From positions 25,827,698-25,891,697 of the forward strand of contig NW_024881321.1 in NCBI RefSeq assembly GCF_018691265.1: a DNA stretch of 64,000 bases, written 5' to 3'. Positions 12,871 through 26,198 of the stretch are shown here, piece by piece. This DNA is from Tyto alba. Taxonomy: Eukaryota; Chordata; Aves; Strigiformes; Tytonidae. The translations under genes and the position numbers were made by a program. Numbering within the stretch: position 1 is the first letter of the stretch; each line of letters begins with the position of its first letter. Below the pieces are notes generated by a model. That model was not told where the DNA came from. It saw nothing but the letters and a program-made list of their open reading frames with translations, and did no database searches.

Positions 12871-12911
12871 TGAGTTTCTAAAAAAATTTCTGAGTTTCTA
12901 AAAAAAAAAAA
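12871..12911. repeat. Short tandem duplication with A-runs
   Basis: TGAGTTTCTAAAAAAA occurs at 12871 and again at 12891 with a 20-base period, the second ending in a longer A-run. Confidence 0.8.
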
Positions 12912-14799
12912 TAATTATTGAAGGTTCAGTGAAAGTTGTTCCAATGCACAATAGGAGGTTATCTGATAAATTAATAGTTATTTGGGCTGGTGGTGGGATT
13001 GACTTTTAGCAATTACCCTGCATACTATTCAGTTTTCTCTTAATTAATAAGGCATGTTAGTGCAGAAATTGGCTAGAAGCTGAAAGGATGTGAGAAATAG
13101 TGGCACTATGAGGTTGTATATGATAGGGATATAGAGTTCACATGTGTTGAGGACAAAGCTCTACAGTCTTGTCATTTGTCTATTAATGTATACTTATGGC
13201 CTTAATGACCACTTGATTGGACAGGCTAAGGGGGTAACTTCATGTAGGCTTAGGAAGTTGTCCTGGTGACTCGTTTTTAACCTGTGAAGCTAAAATGATT
13301 AGGAGAACAAAAACAACTGCCTAGGGTCATAAAATGGGCAGTGAAGTTGACTCTGGGGTCCTAAAGCCTTCCCTTTTTGAAATTTAGGCAGTTTAAGGCT
13401 AAAAACTAGTTGCAGTTGCTTTCTAGCTTTCTATCATCTGTGAGTATTGCTATCTAGCCTGCCTAACCCAGCTGCCAATGGGTGTCATGATCAGATCATC
13501 AGTGGTAAAATGTGCAAAGAAACCTCTCCCTCCCTCTCTTTTGACTTCATTCTTCCTTCCAGCTTTATATTATTAGCTCTCTTTTCTGCACCATAATAAT
13601 ACAGTATGTTGTACTGCTTTTCTGACCTAGGGCTGTAGACACTGTAGAGCTCAGTAAGCAGCTGTACTTTCCTTAAGTTAGGGTTGTAGTCTCTGCTTTG
13701 GTGTTTTAACACCTCCCTCTTTCCCCCACCCTTAGAAAAAAACAAAACAAAATAAAACAAAACAATGCACAAAAACCCCCTTAGGTATCTGGATAACATA
13801 CTTGTGCAATCTTGAAATTTCTCAGTCTTCCCAAGAATGGGATTTAGGTGGGATTTTAAAGTGTAATCAAGACTCAGAAACTACATTTCTGTTGCTTTTA
13901 TGTTCTGAGGGGCTCAGTCAGTGGGGCATTTTCAGAGTGCATACACTGTACATCTCCCCCATATGTGAGTTCTCCCTGAAAGACAGGGATACACACATGT
14001 CTTTGAGGAGAAATGGTTGTGCTTCCCTCAGGTACAATCTGAACAGTTATTCAGGGTGTAGTTTCCAGGCCCTTTTCAGCTTGTAAAGATTCAGATATCA
14101 TCTGTCAGTCCAGGAGGTTGCCCTGAACACCAGTTCAGAGGCTAATGTGGGACATAAGCAGTTTTCACTTTCCCAGTAATGCTGTTTTACAATGTCAAAA
14201 GGAATTCAATAAACACTGACTCAAAGGAGCTGCTTCTGTAGCCTCATAATGATACATCCTCCATATAGAGGGATGGTTTCAGGACTGATTGAGAATTACA
14301 GTTTTTCATTTTTTTAGTGAAACATGTGAGCAGTTCTTGTTATAGGAACGCAAGCCATCCTTCCCAAATATGTAGCCTAACACTAATTATTTCTCCCACT
14401 GACTTAATTTAATCATTTGCTTTTAAACAAATATTCGTCAAAGCATATACTTTAAAGTATACATATTTTATATACCTTATACACTAGATACATTTTTGAA
14501 GTGCACACTTTAGTACTTTTGTCTTTAATGTCCTTTTATGTAAAGAATTATAATTGAGAGAGAATATTCCATAGAGTATGGTATTATTTAGATTTAAAAT
14601 CTTGTTTAACCTTGAATTAGTTATTTGTGGAAAAAACATGCTCTTGAACATACCACTCATTTTTGAAGAATAGCTATCCTTTCTAACTAAAATTCAAGCT
14701 AGATGATTTCAGATTCAGAAATCATAAAAAGATGCTGCTGATGTTTTTTGGTTTTTGAACTCCTGGAATGTGATAAGACAATATACCTGGCCTGAATTA

Positions 14800-14877
14800 A
14801 GTTTTGACCCTGCTTTGAGCAGGACTTTGGACTGGAGACCTCCCGAAGGTCCTTTCCAATTGGAATTACTCTATGAC
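14800..14877 (+). mobile_element. CR1 3'-end fragment
   Basis: TTTGACCCTGCTTTGAGCAG, then GGACTGGAGACCTCCCGAAG and TCCTTTCCAATTGGAATTAC with CTATGA, follow the canonical CR1 3' terminus in the sense direction. It ends at a single degenerate CTATGA unit. It is only about 80 bp long. Confidence 0.85.
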
Positions 14878-17800
14878 AGGGTGTCTAGCTCTGCATCCAC
14901 CATGAAACCTTAGGCATTCCTTTTATGTTCAGCTGAGGCTGGGCTGTGCATCTAGGAGTGCAGTTACTACTTCTGCTTCTTTGGCAACTGGACAGACATT
15001 GCAGCAGTGAGGCAGAAAGTGTGAAGGGCATTGTTGGGGTGTGTACAGAGGGGAGCAGGTGTCTTGGACTTTGCCACTCGTCAACTGCCTCATTTTGAAA
15101 TCCGCTGATGTTGCATGCCTTGGCCTAAAAGAGGTGGACTGGATCCAAACAGAACAAGTAGCTAATGTTCTCTCTGTTTCTTACATACTCATTAGAGAGA
15201 AATAGGCAGTTAAGTAATCTGTATCTGCCTCTGGAGGTCTTCAGAGGTGTTTTTTCTCTATGTATTAAATACAGTCTAGAGATCCTGGGTACTTCAGGAT
15301 GACTGTGTTTGTGAAATGAGGTATCTGTCTGCCTGTGTATCTATTAACTATTGTGTGTGCATGTATAGATATATATTGGCATACCTTTGTCACCTTCTAA
15401 TGTTTGTTTAAATCCTGTGGTAAGTGCTGCTTGTTGGCAGTAACTCTCTACTGACAGTTTTCAAATATTGCAAAAACTCCATGTCTCAGGACATGTCAAG
15501 CTACGCGATGCAAATTTCACCACTTGTGTACTGCTTCCTGACAAGTACTGCTACAGTTTTTTCCTTACATTTCACAGTGCTTCAGAGTCTGTAGTTTCTC
15601 TTTCACTGTGAGTCTTGTTTCTTTTTAATACTTTTCAGAATTGGTAAGGGAATAGAAGGATAGGTGAGAATGAAGTTAAATAAGATAGTAATCTGGGAAG
15701 TGGGAGATACAGTATGGAGAGCAAGAAATCATTCGTCCTTTGGGAAAGATGACTAGAGAACTTAAGCTGTATGGTAATCATGTTTCAAGACAGTTATTTT
15801 GATAGGATAACATTCTTGCATATCTCTGCATTTTTAGTATTTATTATCTTAATAATAACTGAGAAAAATATTGTGAATACTGTACAGGGATTGCTATAGC
15901 ATCTCCATTCTAGTAGTAACCATAAAAACAAATGCTTTGCTAACCTTTATTTTACATGATGTAGACCTACCTATATATACACACAAACACACTCCTTTTG
16001 CACAGTTCTTAAGTGTTACTCAAAGTTCACACTAACCCGTCTATACCGCCAAACAAAAGAGGAACAAGTCCCACCAGGGTCAACCTTTATATAGACAATG
16101 CAGTGCCAGTTTTTGTGTAGGGAGTAAAAAATCCCTACGGTCTGTAACAACTTAGAGAGGAATTGAATAGTCATCTAAAAATCTGGTGATTTGGCATGGG
16201 ATAGAGCTCTGTGCAACAGAATAGCAGATCTTGTGTCACTTCACTGTTTTTCCACACAGAGAGCGAGCTCATAACCTTTTAAAAAGTGGCAATGTATGAC
16301 ATAAAACAAGATAGCAGTTTGTCTGGTTGAATGGGAAATTTAAAGACAGTAGTTAGGTTGTAGAGTCTGAAAGCAAATGGACTTCTTTTTGTGCTGCTAT
16401 GTTTGGCAACTCTAATACTGTACAATTGATTTTAAAATATCAAACTGTGAATCATTTATGAACGTCACAACCTGCCACCAAAACAGTGGATTTGGCAAGT
16501 GTGCCTCTGTAAGAGGTGATAAACTACATTCTTCAGTACAGCATTTCCTGACACTTTTCTTGCTGTCTAGGAAAACTCTACTCCCTTTGTGATATAAGTT
16601 CTGGTGTATATTGAATCCAGTTTTCCTGATAGTTTCATGTTCTGTGAAATTATTACTACATAATAGATCAATGTCTTCTTTATCCTTGACCAAAATTAAG
16701 TGAAGTCAAACAGTTATATTGTTTGAGGTCACAGTACAATTACTACATTTAAATATGATAAACTTATAGTCAGTAGCTAAAATAAATTGTGTGAACTAGA
16801 AAATATGTTGAAATCTTCTGAGTTGCTTTCTCTGGTAGCCTAGTAAGCCATAAGAAGTAATGGGATATCTGTTCATCCTTGTAAAACTAAATCTGTCCTG
16901 GCACTGATTCAATTGTTTTCCATTTGTGAAGTTTTCTGAAGCATGATTTGAAAATAAGAAGACTTTCAGCAAGAGCTGCTGTGTCTCACTTACAGTTTCA
17001 AATGATACATTGCCCTCTAGATCATTTGCAATGTGAAGAATTACTTTCAAGTTCCAACATTTTCTTCTTTCTTGGCTCCATAATCCTTTATATTTTAAGT
17101 GTAATATAAATAAGCTAAAATTCAAATAGCTGTGAATCCCATGTTATATTAATTAAATTAAACTGAATGATTCTATTAGAAGTCAAAAATGTGGACAGGC
17201 TAAGAGACCTGGTTGTCACTCTGTTGTTAATTTGAGGGTTGGGGATCTCAGTGTGTCTGGTTCACCAGAGTTACGCTCCTTGTTCTCTGTTGCTCTGCAG
17301 ACCTTCCCCACAGCTATGATCATGTTCCCCTATGGACTGAGAAAGTAGGGAATTTTAATAATTCAGGAAAATTATTATACCCGCTGGTTGGTCTAAGGAG
17401 CAAAGCTGTTACACGAACCTTATTAACTTCAGAAATCATCTATTCAGATGGTATTTTGTTTCCTTTATAATACAAAATCAGGATAAACAGTATGTTACTG
17501 TAACTTAGAATTGGACCCAGTATGTCTTTATATACATAAAATACAGCATTAAGAGGCTGTTGTAAGTGGAGAAATTTGGAGATTTAGATTAATACTTAAA
17601 ATTTCATTATTAATCTTGAGTGTTATTTCTGCATTGCAAACAGGTCTTTTATCATTCTAGAGGGATTTACTTCTGTTGTATCTCATTCTTATCTTTCAGA
17701 TACATATTTGCATACGTGTGTGCTGTGCTACAGGCACTCCTGGAGTATATATATGCAGGGATTTAATGGGCTTCTGTAATATGTTTTCACCACATCAGTC

Positions 17801-18424
17801 TTTTCTTAAATTGTACTTTTTTAGCATGCACACTCATGGATTCTTGTCTCAGCCTGTGTTTATTTACCATCACCTAATTATTTCTTCTAGTTGCAGTAAC
17901 ACCTGAGTTACAGTGAAGCTGATAGAGGTACACAGTTCAGACTCGCATACTCTGTGAATACTAAGATTTTTTCATAATCATATTTTTGTTAGTACTCAGC
18001 TAACTACTATTTTGGTTTACATCTTTGTAACAGTGATCAGTGTAGACATATGCTAATTTAGATTTTTTGTACTTTAAGTAGTGCTCATACATTAAAAAAA
18101 CAACAGTGAAGTACAAATTTAAAGCATCCATCTCTTGGGAACAGTGGTTATAGAAAGTTTGCATTTTCACAGAAATGTGGATGCCTGCTTCCTGCTTAGT
18201 CTAAGAATTCTGGGAAGCTGATTGCTGGCAAAATGTAGGAATTTGAAAGAAGACTGAACTCCAACAGAAGGCATCAGGATAAAGTTGCTGGTTTCGAGTG
18301 AATGTTTAGTTTTGTTTCAAATATAGCATTTTCTGTAGCCTTTTAGATTTCGAAGTACACGTGGAAAAGTTTTCACTTAGTATTTTTATTTTCTTTGTTA
18401 AGAAAATAAAAAAAGAAGTCATCA

Positions 18425-19180
18425 AGTCAAATCTTGTTGAGGGACAGAACTCAAAATCTTGACAAGTGTCTGAAAAACATGTTCAGTAGGAATAAATGCA
18501 AGGTGCTACATTTAATTGGGGAGAAACAATGGAACACGTAACAGGGTATGGGGGATAACTTGCAGTAGAGTTCTGGGAGTAATGATGGATCAAAAACTGA
18601 CAAAAGTCAGCAGTTTCATGCAACTATCATTGTAGGTTTCTTAAACAGAGAGCTAACAGAGATTTGTGAGCTGAAACTTTTCTGTTTTGCACTGGTAAAC
18701 TGGAGAACCATGTTCAGTTTTGGATAGTTTACTTGAAGAAAGACATGGACCATTTGGAAAAAAGAGAGCAAAAATATGCCCTGAAATCTAAACACGTAAC
18801 TTAAAAAAATGGACAACCCTAGTTCCTTTAAAATGAGATACATAGGGAAAAATTATGCTATTTCTTTAAAAAAAAAAATGTGGCAACTACATAGGAGAAA
18901 GTAATCATCTGTACTCTGCCGTGTATTAGAAAAAAACCCAATGGTTTCATACTGTAGCAAAGAAAATGTAGGTTCAATATGAGGATATATTTTCCAATGA
19001 CAACATTAAAATGCTTTTGATTAAACTTTGGGGGGAGGGGTTCTGGGTCCAGAGGTCTTGGAAACAATCTGGACAAGATAACATCTGCCAAGAATTATGT
19101 TGCAGATATGACTGATTCTGCTTTGGGGGCCAGGGCTTAGACTAGACTGCTCAACAGATTTTCCAGCCTTATGACAGGTT
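18425..19180 (+). mobile_element. Ancient CR1-type LINE fragment: C-terminal RT region to 3' end
   Basis: Several ordered landmarks match an old, amniote-wide CR1 type. AGGAATAAATGCAAGGTGCT corresponds to the segment after the RT palm (NKxKCKVLHL). GGGAGTAATGATGGATCAAA and GTCAGCAGTTTCATGCAACT follow. CAGTTTTGGATAGTTTACTT with GAAGAAAGACATGGACCATT corresponds to QFW..FKKD. The end, near 19060-19180, reads like GGACAA...CTAGACTGCTCAACAGATTTTCCAGCCTTATGA, the 3' tail. It is heavily diverged with many stops and no open frame. Left boundary is approximate. Confidence 0.75.
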
Positions 19181-19608
19181 TAAAATGTGATTTACAAAGA
19201 AAGGCTAAAGGAATTCAACTAGTTTTAAGCTTAAACTATGAGTACTATGCTCTAACAAAAAAAGAGTTTATTCATTAATTTCTGTCCAAGAAAATAACAC
19301 ATTTTTCTAACATAATGGGATGAACTGCTTCAGTCATAACGATGCTTTCAGAATGGGTTTAAATTTAGAATACTCCATTTCAGTATTAAAAGAACATGAA
19401 TTTGTTCAAAACTTTGTACACAATTTTTTTTTCATTGTTTTATTATTCCTACAATGAAACTGTTGTGTATGGAGCTACTGAATTTGTACACTGTCACTTG
19501 AACAGGTACTTAGTAACTATGCTTTTATGATCTACATATTCTATATGGGAAATTGAAGAAATTTTGCAGTTTTTACAATATAAATCTTATTTTTACCTCA
19601 GTTTTTTG

Positions 19609-19625
19609 TTTTTTTTTTTTTTTTT
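19609..19625. repeat. Poly(T) tract, 17 bases
   Basis: Uninterrupted T17 preceded by GTTTTTTG. Confidence 0.9.
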
Positions 19626-21190
19626 CAAATTGCATCTCAGTAAGCCTGGCATACTGCTTAGGAGAAGTGGAGTCATGTACTGCATTTGTGAGAGGTAAAA
19701 CCAATTTTCTTTCCCAGCCAAAGTAAACTGGTTTTAGACGGAATTTTTAGAGATAGATATGTTTACATCTAAAGCAGGTAAATCTGATTACATTTTAAGT
19801 GACTTCTTAAATTAGAAAATCATCTTGTCAAGACAGCAAAAAGGAAAAGTGAGGGAGGGTAGAGCTGCATCAAATTTGAATTAATAAATATTAAAATATA
19901 TTACTACAAAATTTAACAAACCAGGTATTGACTTTTCCTGTAAATAACTACAACTGTACTTGAAGTATCTGATGTGTAATAAAGAGAGAAATAAACCTGG
20001 AAATCTGCAAAAAAAGAACTGTACAGTAAATGTAAACCTGGGAGGAGAGTTTTGCTCCTGTGGAGAAAAAAATCCACAGTTACTGCTAGACACCTTAGGG
20101 CTTGTCGAATGTCACTAGAAACCTATGGCAACTGAACTGAGCCCAGTGTTGTCCTTGACTGTAATGAAAGTTTGGACACTTACATAAATTTCAAATATTT
20201 AGATACCTACACTGAAGTGTCTGAAGCTGTGCCCCATTATGTATATTGTACACACCAAATAACAGACCTCAGGTTCTGTACTCTGAGACCTTACAGCTGC
20301 TCTGCTTAATGTAGCTCAAGGGTGTGAGTAAGGTCTGGGAACAGAAGCAGGTTATTGAGCAATAAGCTAATATTTGAGTTTCCAGCCTATCATCAACTAT
20401 TTGGAGGTGATTGCTTTCATCCGGAAGTAAATGAAAGCTGGCATACTACTTGGAGCAAACTGCTTCCTTCCTGCCAGAGAGGTGGAAACATGCAAGTAGA
20501 TTCTGTGCACGTATTGTGAAATCTGTTGTCTGCCCCTTTGCTTATCATGTGGCAATTTGCTTACATTCAAAATAGGAAGTGATCTACTTTTCTTTCTGTT
20601 CTTCTGGAATGAAGCAGAAAGATCTATCTGTGTTACGTAATGAAGTAGGTGACACGGTGAGTTTAACAGTGGTAATGAAACAAACTTCTACTAATATTAA
20701 ACAGGTCATCAGCAGGCATAGGTAACTGTACTTTGAGTCTTAACTATTGGTACAAGTAGTGTCAACGTTTAATAAATCTACAAATCTCAGCTTGCATTAA
20801 GGGCTTGAATTTAGGTCTGTGCAGACTGGAGGAGCACCATGATAAAGATCGGCTGATCATGGAGTTCCAGAAGAGAACATTTTACGTTCACTATTTAAGT
20901 ACACTTAAAATACATGTTCATAGCAGCTCCCAATACAGAATGCTACAGTCTTACAGTACATCAGCTGCATAGCCATTCAACACATGCACAGTAGCCATTT
21001 ATGTAGGGGTTTTGGATAGTGTCTAAAAATACAGTAGATTACTGAGGAGAGTTGGCTGTTTTCTGAGTTTATTTTTATAATTTTTTATATTGTTTATTTT
21101 GCAGTGTCTTACTCTTAGACTTCCCTGTTGCGGGTGTTCTGGTCTGTATAACTACTTAATACTCATTGGGACAGAAGCAAAGTGAAAAAT

Positions 21191-21275
21191 TAGCTCTGCA
21201 GTTCAGTGGTTAGGGTACTCATCTGCCACAAAGGAAGGCTGCATGCGGCTGCTCCAGTGGGCATTTTTAGTTATT
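21191..21275 (+). repeat. Possible tRNA-derived relic (SINE head or tRNA-Gly-like pseudogene)
   Basis: GCAGTTCAGTGGTTAGGGTA followed by CTCATCTGCCAC resembles the 5' half of a tRNA, with the D-arm and A box, closest in my memory to tRNA-Gly(GCC). No B box (GGTTCGAATCC-like) is seen downstream, so it is not a functional tRNA gene. It might be chance or an old SINE head. Confidence 0.3.
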
Positions 21276-21832
21276 TGTATAATCTATAAATACAGTCTGC
21301 ACTGGCATAGTTTCATCCGCCAGGCCTGAATCACTTTGGAACAAGTGTTTTTCAAGGCATATATGAACTCTGGGCTGTATATACTTGCAGTTGTCCATAC
21401 CTCATTGATTTTGTTGTCCTTTTCAATGGATCCTCTACCATCACCAGGACTTTAAAAAGAAGGAATTATGTGGTGAATGGGAGCAAATTAACCAAGTTCT
21501 CTTAAAGACTGAAGAGAGATGAATCTAAATTCCAGTGTATATTCCCCTCCACTACTACCACTGTGATAGCCATGTGCTGGCTGCTTGTTTTGAATGAGAA
21601 ACTTGTGCAGAGTATGACATAGATGTTCTGCAGGATCAGGCTTATTATGTGGCTGAGAAAATTTCTTTAAAATCAAATTAATGTGTTATTTTTATACTGG
21701 AGCATAGCATGTCTTTGTTCCGTGCTTGTGTAAAATGCATTATGCATGTATACATATATTTATTTATTGTTAGATGTCTAAAAATACGTTTGAAGTATTC
21801 CTTGTTCTTAATGTGTATCTACAACATAAAGA

Positions 21833-21866
21833 TCTTTGTGATTTGTAAGTCTTTGTGATTTGTAAG
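21833..21866. repeat. Exact 17-bp tandem duplication
   Basis: TCTTTGTGATTTGTAAG occurs twice back to back (21833-21849, 21850-21866), followed by related GTTTGTAAGATTTGTAC. Confidence 0.9.
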
Positions 21867-24800
21867 ATGGGATAATGTAGTTACAGTTTGTAAGATTTGT
21901 ACAGGTACAGAATGGGACTAGAAAATTTAAGTTATAGCAGGGCTTTGTGTTCCCATTATGTCATGACACTTTTAAACTTTAGTAGTTTGTAAGCTAATTT
22001 TCTTGCTTTTGCCTAACACAGTTTTAACCTCATGTTATTTTAAACAAATTGCTGGTAACGTAAAATATCTGATTGTCACCAATGATTACTGAGTTTTGTC
22101 ACTCCTGATATGTTACTTAAAAGCTGCAAACAAGAATCCTATAAGCAAAGTAAAGCCTCGTTCAACCATATTAAAATTCTATGTACTTTTTAATTTGCTT
22201 TCTGCTGTGTGACTGTGTTATACTGAAGCTATTACCTGGCTCAGTGGTCCCCACAGACAATTTCCCTTTCTCATTCTGATTTTATTGTAAATGATTGTCA
22301 GCATAGTAGAGGAAACTGCAAATTCAATTTTGATCAGTCCTATGAGGGATTTGATTCTTCATGACTTATTCTTGGTGTTTTAAAAATAAATTGAAATAGA
22401 CATCTAATTTAAGGGTTTCCTTCAGAGTAGATTAAAATCTGTAATTTCTTCTATGCATGGGCTTTTACTTTATTGTGTTATTAGGTAGAAGCTAATACTT
22501 AAGGAAATTTTGTAGTGATTACCCTCTTGGGAAAGATTTAGTTCTTCATTTAATATTTCCATTTTGTATTTAATGGTTCGTTAAGCTGGCTTTTTCCTTT
22601 TACACCTGGTGATCATAAACCTGCTGTTTTCTTTTAAAGATAATGTTTTCTTGAGTATTTATTATAATGTAAGATTTAAATATAGCCCTCCCTGCACTCA
22701 CTGCACTTAGTCCTTACTGTGAAACAGATTAATGACCCCTTTGGTGTAAAGAACTTTAATTTTGCTTCCTCTATCTGTGCTTTGTTACTGTGAGACAAAA
22801 TAGTCAAGAATGTGGAAGATGAAATAGTGCGAAGTTAGAAGGGGACCATAAGGAGAAGAGAAGGTAGCTGCCTAAGAGCAAAAATAGTTAGATATAGTGC
22901 ATTGTGACCCTCCCAGAGACAAAGGTGTTAACAATAAATCATTGAGATGAGATTCAGAGCTTGGTTCAGCTGCAGAACAGGCATCTATCTAGTGCTGTTT
23001 TAACTGTCATAGGGTGCCCTGTCTGTTCTCCTGGTCTACCTCCCCGGAGAGGTGCTCGTCCTGTTTGCCCTCTCTCATATATGCTGATCCTGTGAAGGAT
23101 GTCCTGCATAACGTTGAGAAAAGCAAATGAGACTATATTTTGGGCAACAGATTCAAGATTCAAGTTCACTCTTTCAGAGTGTAGATGTCCATATCTAGTG
23201 TTTACATGTGAGGTAAGGACATTTGGTCCCATAATAGTGAAAGGAAGTAAGTTTAAATATGCCCATTTTAAATGGAATTAAGTAACTCCAGTGACTACTC
23301 CTATATTAACAGTTTTTACTTGCATATATATGTATATAATTATGTATATAGTATGTATTTATATTTTAAAAGTAAGGGACTAATTTGTATTAAAGCCTTA
23401 GACAATGTCACCATTACAGAACAGTCACTGGAGTCTGAGAAGATTAAAAAAAGTTACAATTCAAATTGCTGCTCTTCAGGAACATCACACTTTTTGAATT
23501 AGATACAGAACAGACAAGGTAGTAGGGTGAAAAAAAAAACCAACATGATTGTAGGTTTGTTCTTGCTTGTAACTACAGATTTTCCCTCACTGAAACAGTT
23601 CTTTGATACTCAGCTTCCCTCCCTGCAGTTGCTATGGTACCTAATGCAACTGGAACAGGAGCATACTGTCAAAGCAGATTTGGGAAGGTGCACTGAGGCT
23701 CAAGCTTTTTGCATATCTTCTTAAATCTCATCTCCTCTTATAAAACCAATCAAGACCACTTATAGTAGTGACGTAAATAATTAAAAATATCCATGTAAGT
23801 TAAAGATCTTTAAAAACTATCCAAGCATCAGCTTATGTCTGTGTACTGATCAAGGCAATCAACTGGGGAATGGATTAAAAAACCAAATAAACCAAAAGTT
23901 AATAAATCCTAAAAAACCAAACCATAAAGAAGTCATGAGAGAAGTATAGATTTAGAGCATTAGAAAGAAAAAAGAAGAGAGAACGAGGGAAATAGGTGTG
24001 GTCTTTTTAATTTCTTCTTTTCTATGGAATGTTACGCCTTCAGTTCCCTTACCTGCGCCGTGTACAACCATAACCAACAGTCCTTTCTTGAGCAGATTGC
24101 AACCTAAAATGATTATAAGTCTCAGAAATGAAGGGGAAAGTCAAAGACAATATTAAGAATTCGATGTATCCAATTAATCAGCTGGCTGTTGTAGAGAATC
24201 CGGAAAGTTTCTTTTCCACTCCTCAAATGAGCACACTGCTAACGTAACCTGAAGAGAAGAAAATCTGATTGTGTTTTAGAGATTGATTCCTCTCTTCTCT
24301 GTATCATCTACATTTAAATTTCAGTGAGATACATTATGTTTAGGAGCTGTAAGGAGTAATTCTGTAACTTGGTCCATTTACATGCAAGTATCTTCTGTAA
24401 CACTGAAAGAAGGCCAACCATGGCATCTTCCTGAGTATGTTGAGAATTCAGAACAAGTGATAGTTTTTTGACTTATTTGAAAATGTAAAATCTCAGTGTA
24501 AGATCAGGATTACATTTTCCTGAAAAAGTAAAATGAAAATTCTTAAGACCAAGAAAAGTCTATTTGATGTTCTAGCAAAATGAAGCAAGAAAAAACATTC
24601 TAAATAGAGCATGTCAAGTTTATTTCAAAGTATAAGTAGTTTATAAAAAAAAAAAGCTGCTAACCTGTTTCTGTTCCAATAATTATATAGGGAAAAAATG
24701 GAAATGGTTACTCTGACTCAAAACTGTATAGCTTGTACAAATTCTGGGGAAAAACACGTGCTCTTTTGCTCTGCAGTGCTACATCTAGATTCTCCATAGC

Positions 24801-25450
24801 CTTAAACTTTAGAAGTCATCACTGTCTATTTAATATGGAGATGCAGTGTTAGTGGCATTCTTTTGCTGTCACTCTGTATCCACTTTCACAGAGTAAATAC
24901 TCAGTTATTTGAAGGACTCAGCATATGAATCCAGTTGATGTGAGCTATTAAGTAAATCTACACTGGTAAATGCATCTTCTAAGCAGGGTCATCTCTGGCC
25001 ATGAGGAGGTACCCAGATTGGTTGAGGTGCCTGTGTAATATCCAGGTATAAGCAGTATCTAGGCCAGTACTTCCACAGTAGACTAACCACATCCACGTGC
25101 ATAGCATTGAGCTGTACCATTTGCTGCCCTTATGCTCTGTAATATGTAATTATTTTCATAGGTTTTCTTTTTTGCTTGAAAATATCTGAAATAGTGATGG
25201 TAACCCATCAGAGTAGTGTTTTTAGAGCATGGTGTCAGATGCATGCGTCGCGTGCCCTTGGGTGTGGTGTTGGGGCAAATGATGGTGCTTGAGTGGCGAA
25301 GGCTGCTGGAACTGTGATAGTGTCCTGGGTTGAGTGAGTGGTGGAGTTTTTTGGTGGCAGGGGAGGGGGCTATCGGGACGGTCCCCTGTGAGAAGCTTCT
25401 CGAAGCTCCCCCAGCTCCACCTCAGTTCCAATTCTGTTTGGGAAATCGAG

Positions 25451-25484
25451 CCAATCGGCTGCGTCTCTGCGATACCGTATTTAA
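25451..25484 (+). promoter_or_regulatory. LTR U3 promoter: CCAAT and TATA-like boxes
   Basis: CCAAT at 25451-25455 and TATTTAA at 25478-25484 are spaced as in many retroviral promoters. A transcription start would be expected near 25508. Whether it is still active cannot be told from sequence. Confidence 0.6.
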
Positions 25485-25545
25485 GAATGGACGTGGTGAC
25501 AGGCAGTGGGACTTGTGAGGAGGAGTTGCTGCAGCTGCATGAACA

Positions 25546-25556
25546 CCAAGGTCAGT
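25546..25556 (+). promoter_or_regulatory. Splice-donor-like site inside the LTR
   Basis: CCAAG|GTCAGT at 25550/25551 resembles a 5' splice site and lies about 40 bases after the predicted LTR start site. In the same sense as GPC5, it could in principle join LTR transcripts to GPC5 exon 3. Confidence 0.35.
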
Positions 25557-25593
25557 GGAGGAACGGAGGAAGAAAGGAGGGGGGAGGTGTTCT

Positions 25594-25995
25594 GGAGCAG
25601 AGACCCCCCTGTATCCTGTGGTGAGGCGTCAGGGCGGCCCCCCCTGCCACCCATGAAGATCTACAGTCGAGCAGACATTGATTTATGGCCTGTTGCTCCT
25701 GCTCGGATAATCAAGGTTCTGTGCCTGAAGAAGGCCGGGGTCTCATGGGAAAAGGTAGCCCCGCTGCTGTAATTCAGCGCTGGGAGGATTGCAGCATGCG
25801 GGGGAGTCCCACGCCGGAGCAGCTCGGGAAGGGCTGCAGCCGTGGGAGGGAATCCAGTTGGAGGAAGTTAGTGACCCATGACGGAGCAGTGTGGGGAACG
25901 CTGCGGCCCATGGGAGGAATTCAAGTTGGAGAAAGTTTGTGGAGGACTGTCTCCTGTGAGAGGGGGACCACGATGGAGCAGGGGGAACAAGTTTC
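25594..25995 (+). repeat. Degenerate GGAGCAG-anchored tandem units in the LTR
   Basis: GGAGCAG occurs at 25594, 25816, 25883 and 25975, with a degenerate copy near 25668. Copies are often followed by a GTGGGAGG- or ATGGGAGG-like motif and an AGTTGGAG-like motif. Unit spacing between the last three is 67 and 92 bases. Related LTRs in birds carry variable numbers of such units. Confidence 0.6.
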
Positions 25996-26109
25996 GGACA
26001 CTCCCCTCACTGAAGATGAAGGAAGTAGCAGCGCTGACTGCACCCCCCCATTCCCTGCCCCTGCGCCACTGGGGGAGGAGGTAGAGATATCGGGAGCAGA
26101 ACTGAGCCC

Positions 26110-26132
26110 GGGAAGAAGGGAGGGGTGGGGGG
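26110..26132 (+). other. G-quadruplex motif in the LTR
   Basis: GGG, GGG, GGGG and GGGGGG are separated by loops of 5, 1 and 1 bases. It lies about 70 bases before the poly(A) signal and is part of the conserved LTR sequence. Confidence 0.55.
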
Positions 26133-26198
26133 AAGGTGTTCTCAAGATGTGGCAATGCTTCTCACTGTCGTACTCTGTTATGTGTTGTTAGTGTCTGT

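Larger units (their letters stand above)
12439..18424. other. Unassigned intronic sequence
   Basis: Apart from the CR1 3' end at 14800-14877 and one short duplication, nothing recognised. The 102-aa minus-strand frame at 13491-13799 has no known motif and covers an A-rich tract. Confidence 0.55.
19181..25320. other. Unassigned intronic sequence
   Basis: Holds a T17 tract, the tRNA-like relic, the 17-bp tandem duplication, and an AT-dinucleotide-rich patch near 23320-23360. The last 90 bp before the LTR (25228-25320) are unusually GC-rich and unexplained. Confidence 0.55.

Noticed and set aside
25685..26191. 168-aa open frame
   Set aside because: It lies wholly in the non-coding LTR. Its length reflects high GC with few stops, and overlapping frames on both strands are equally open.
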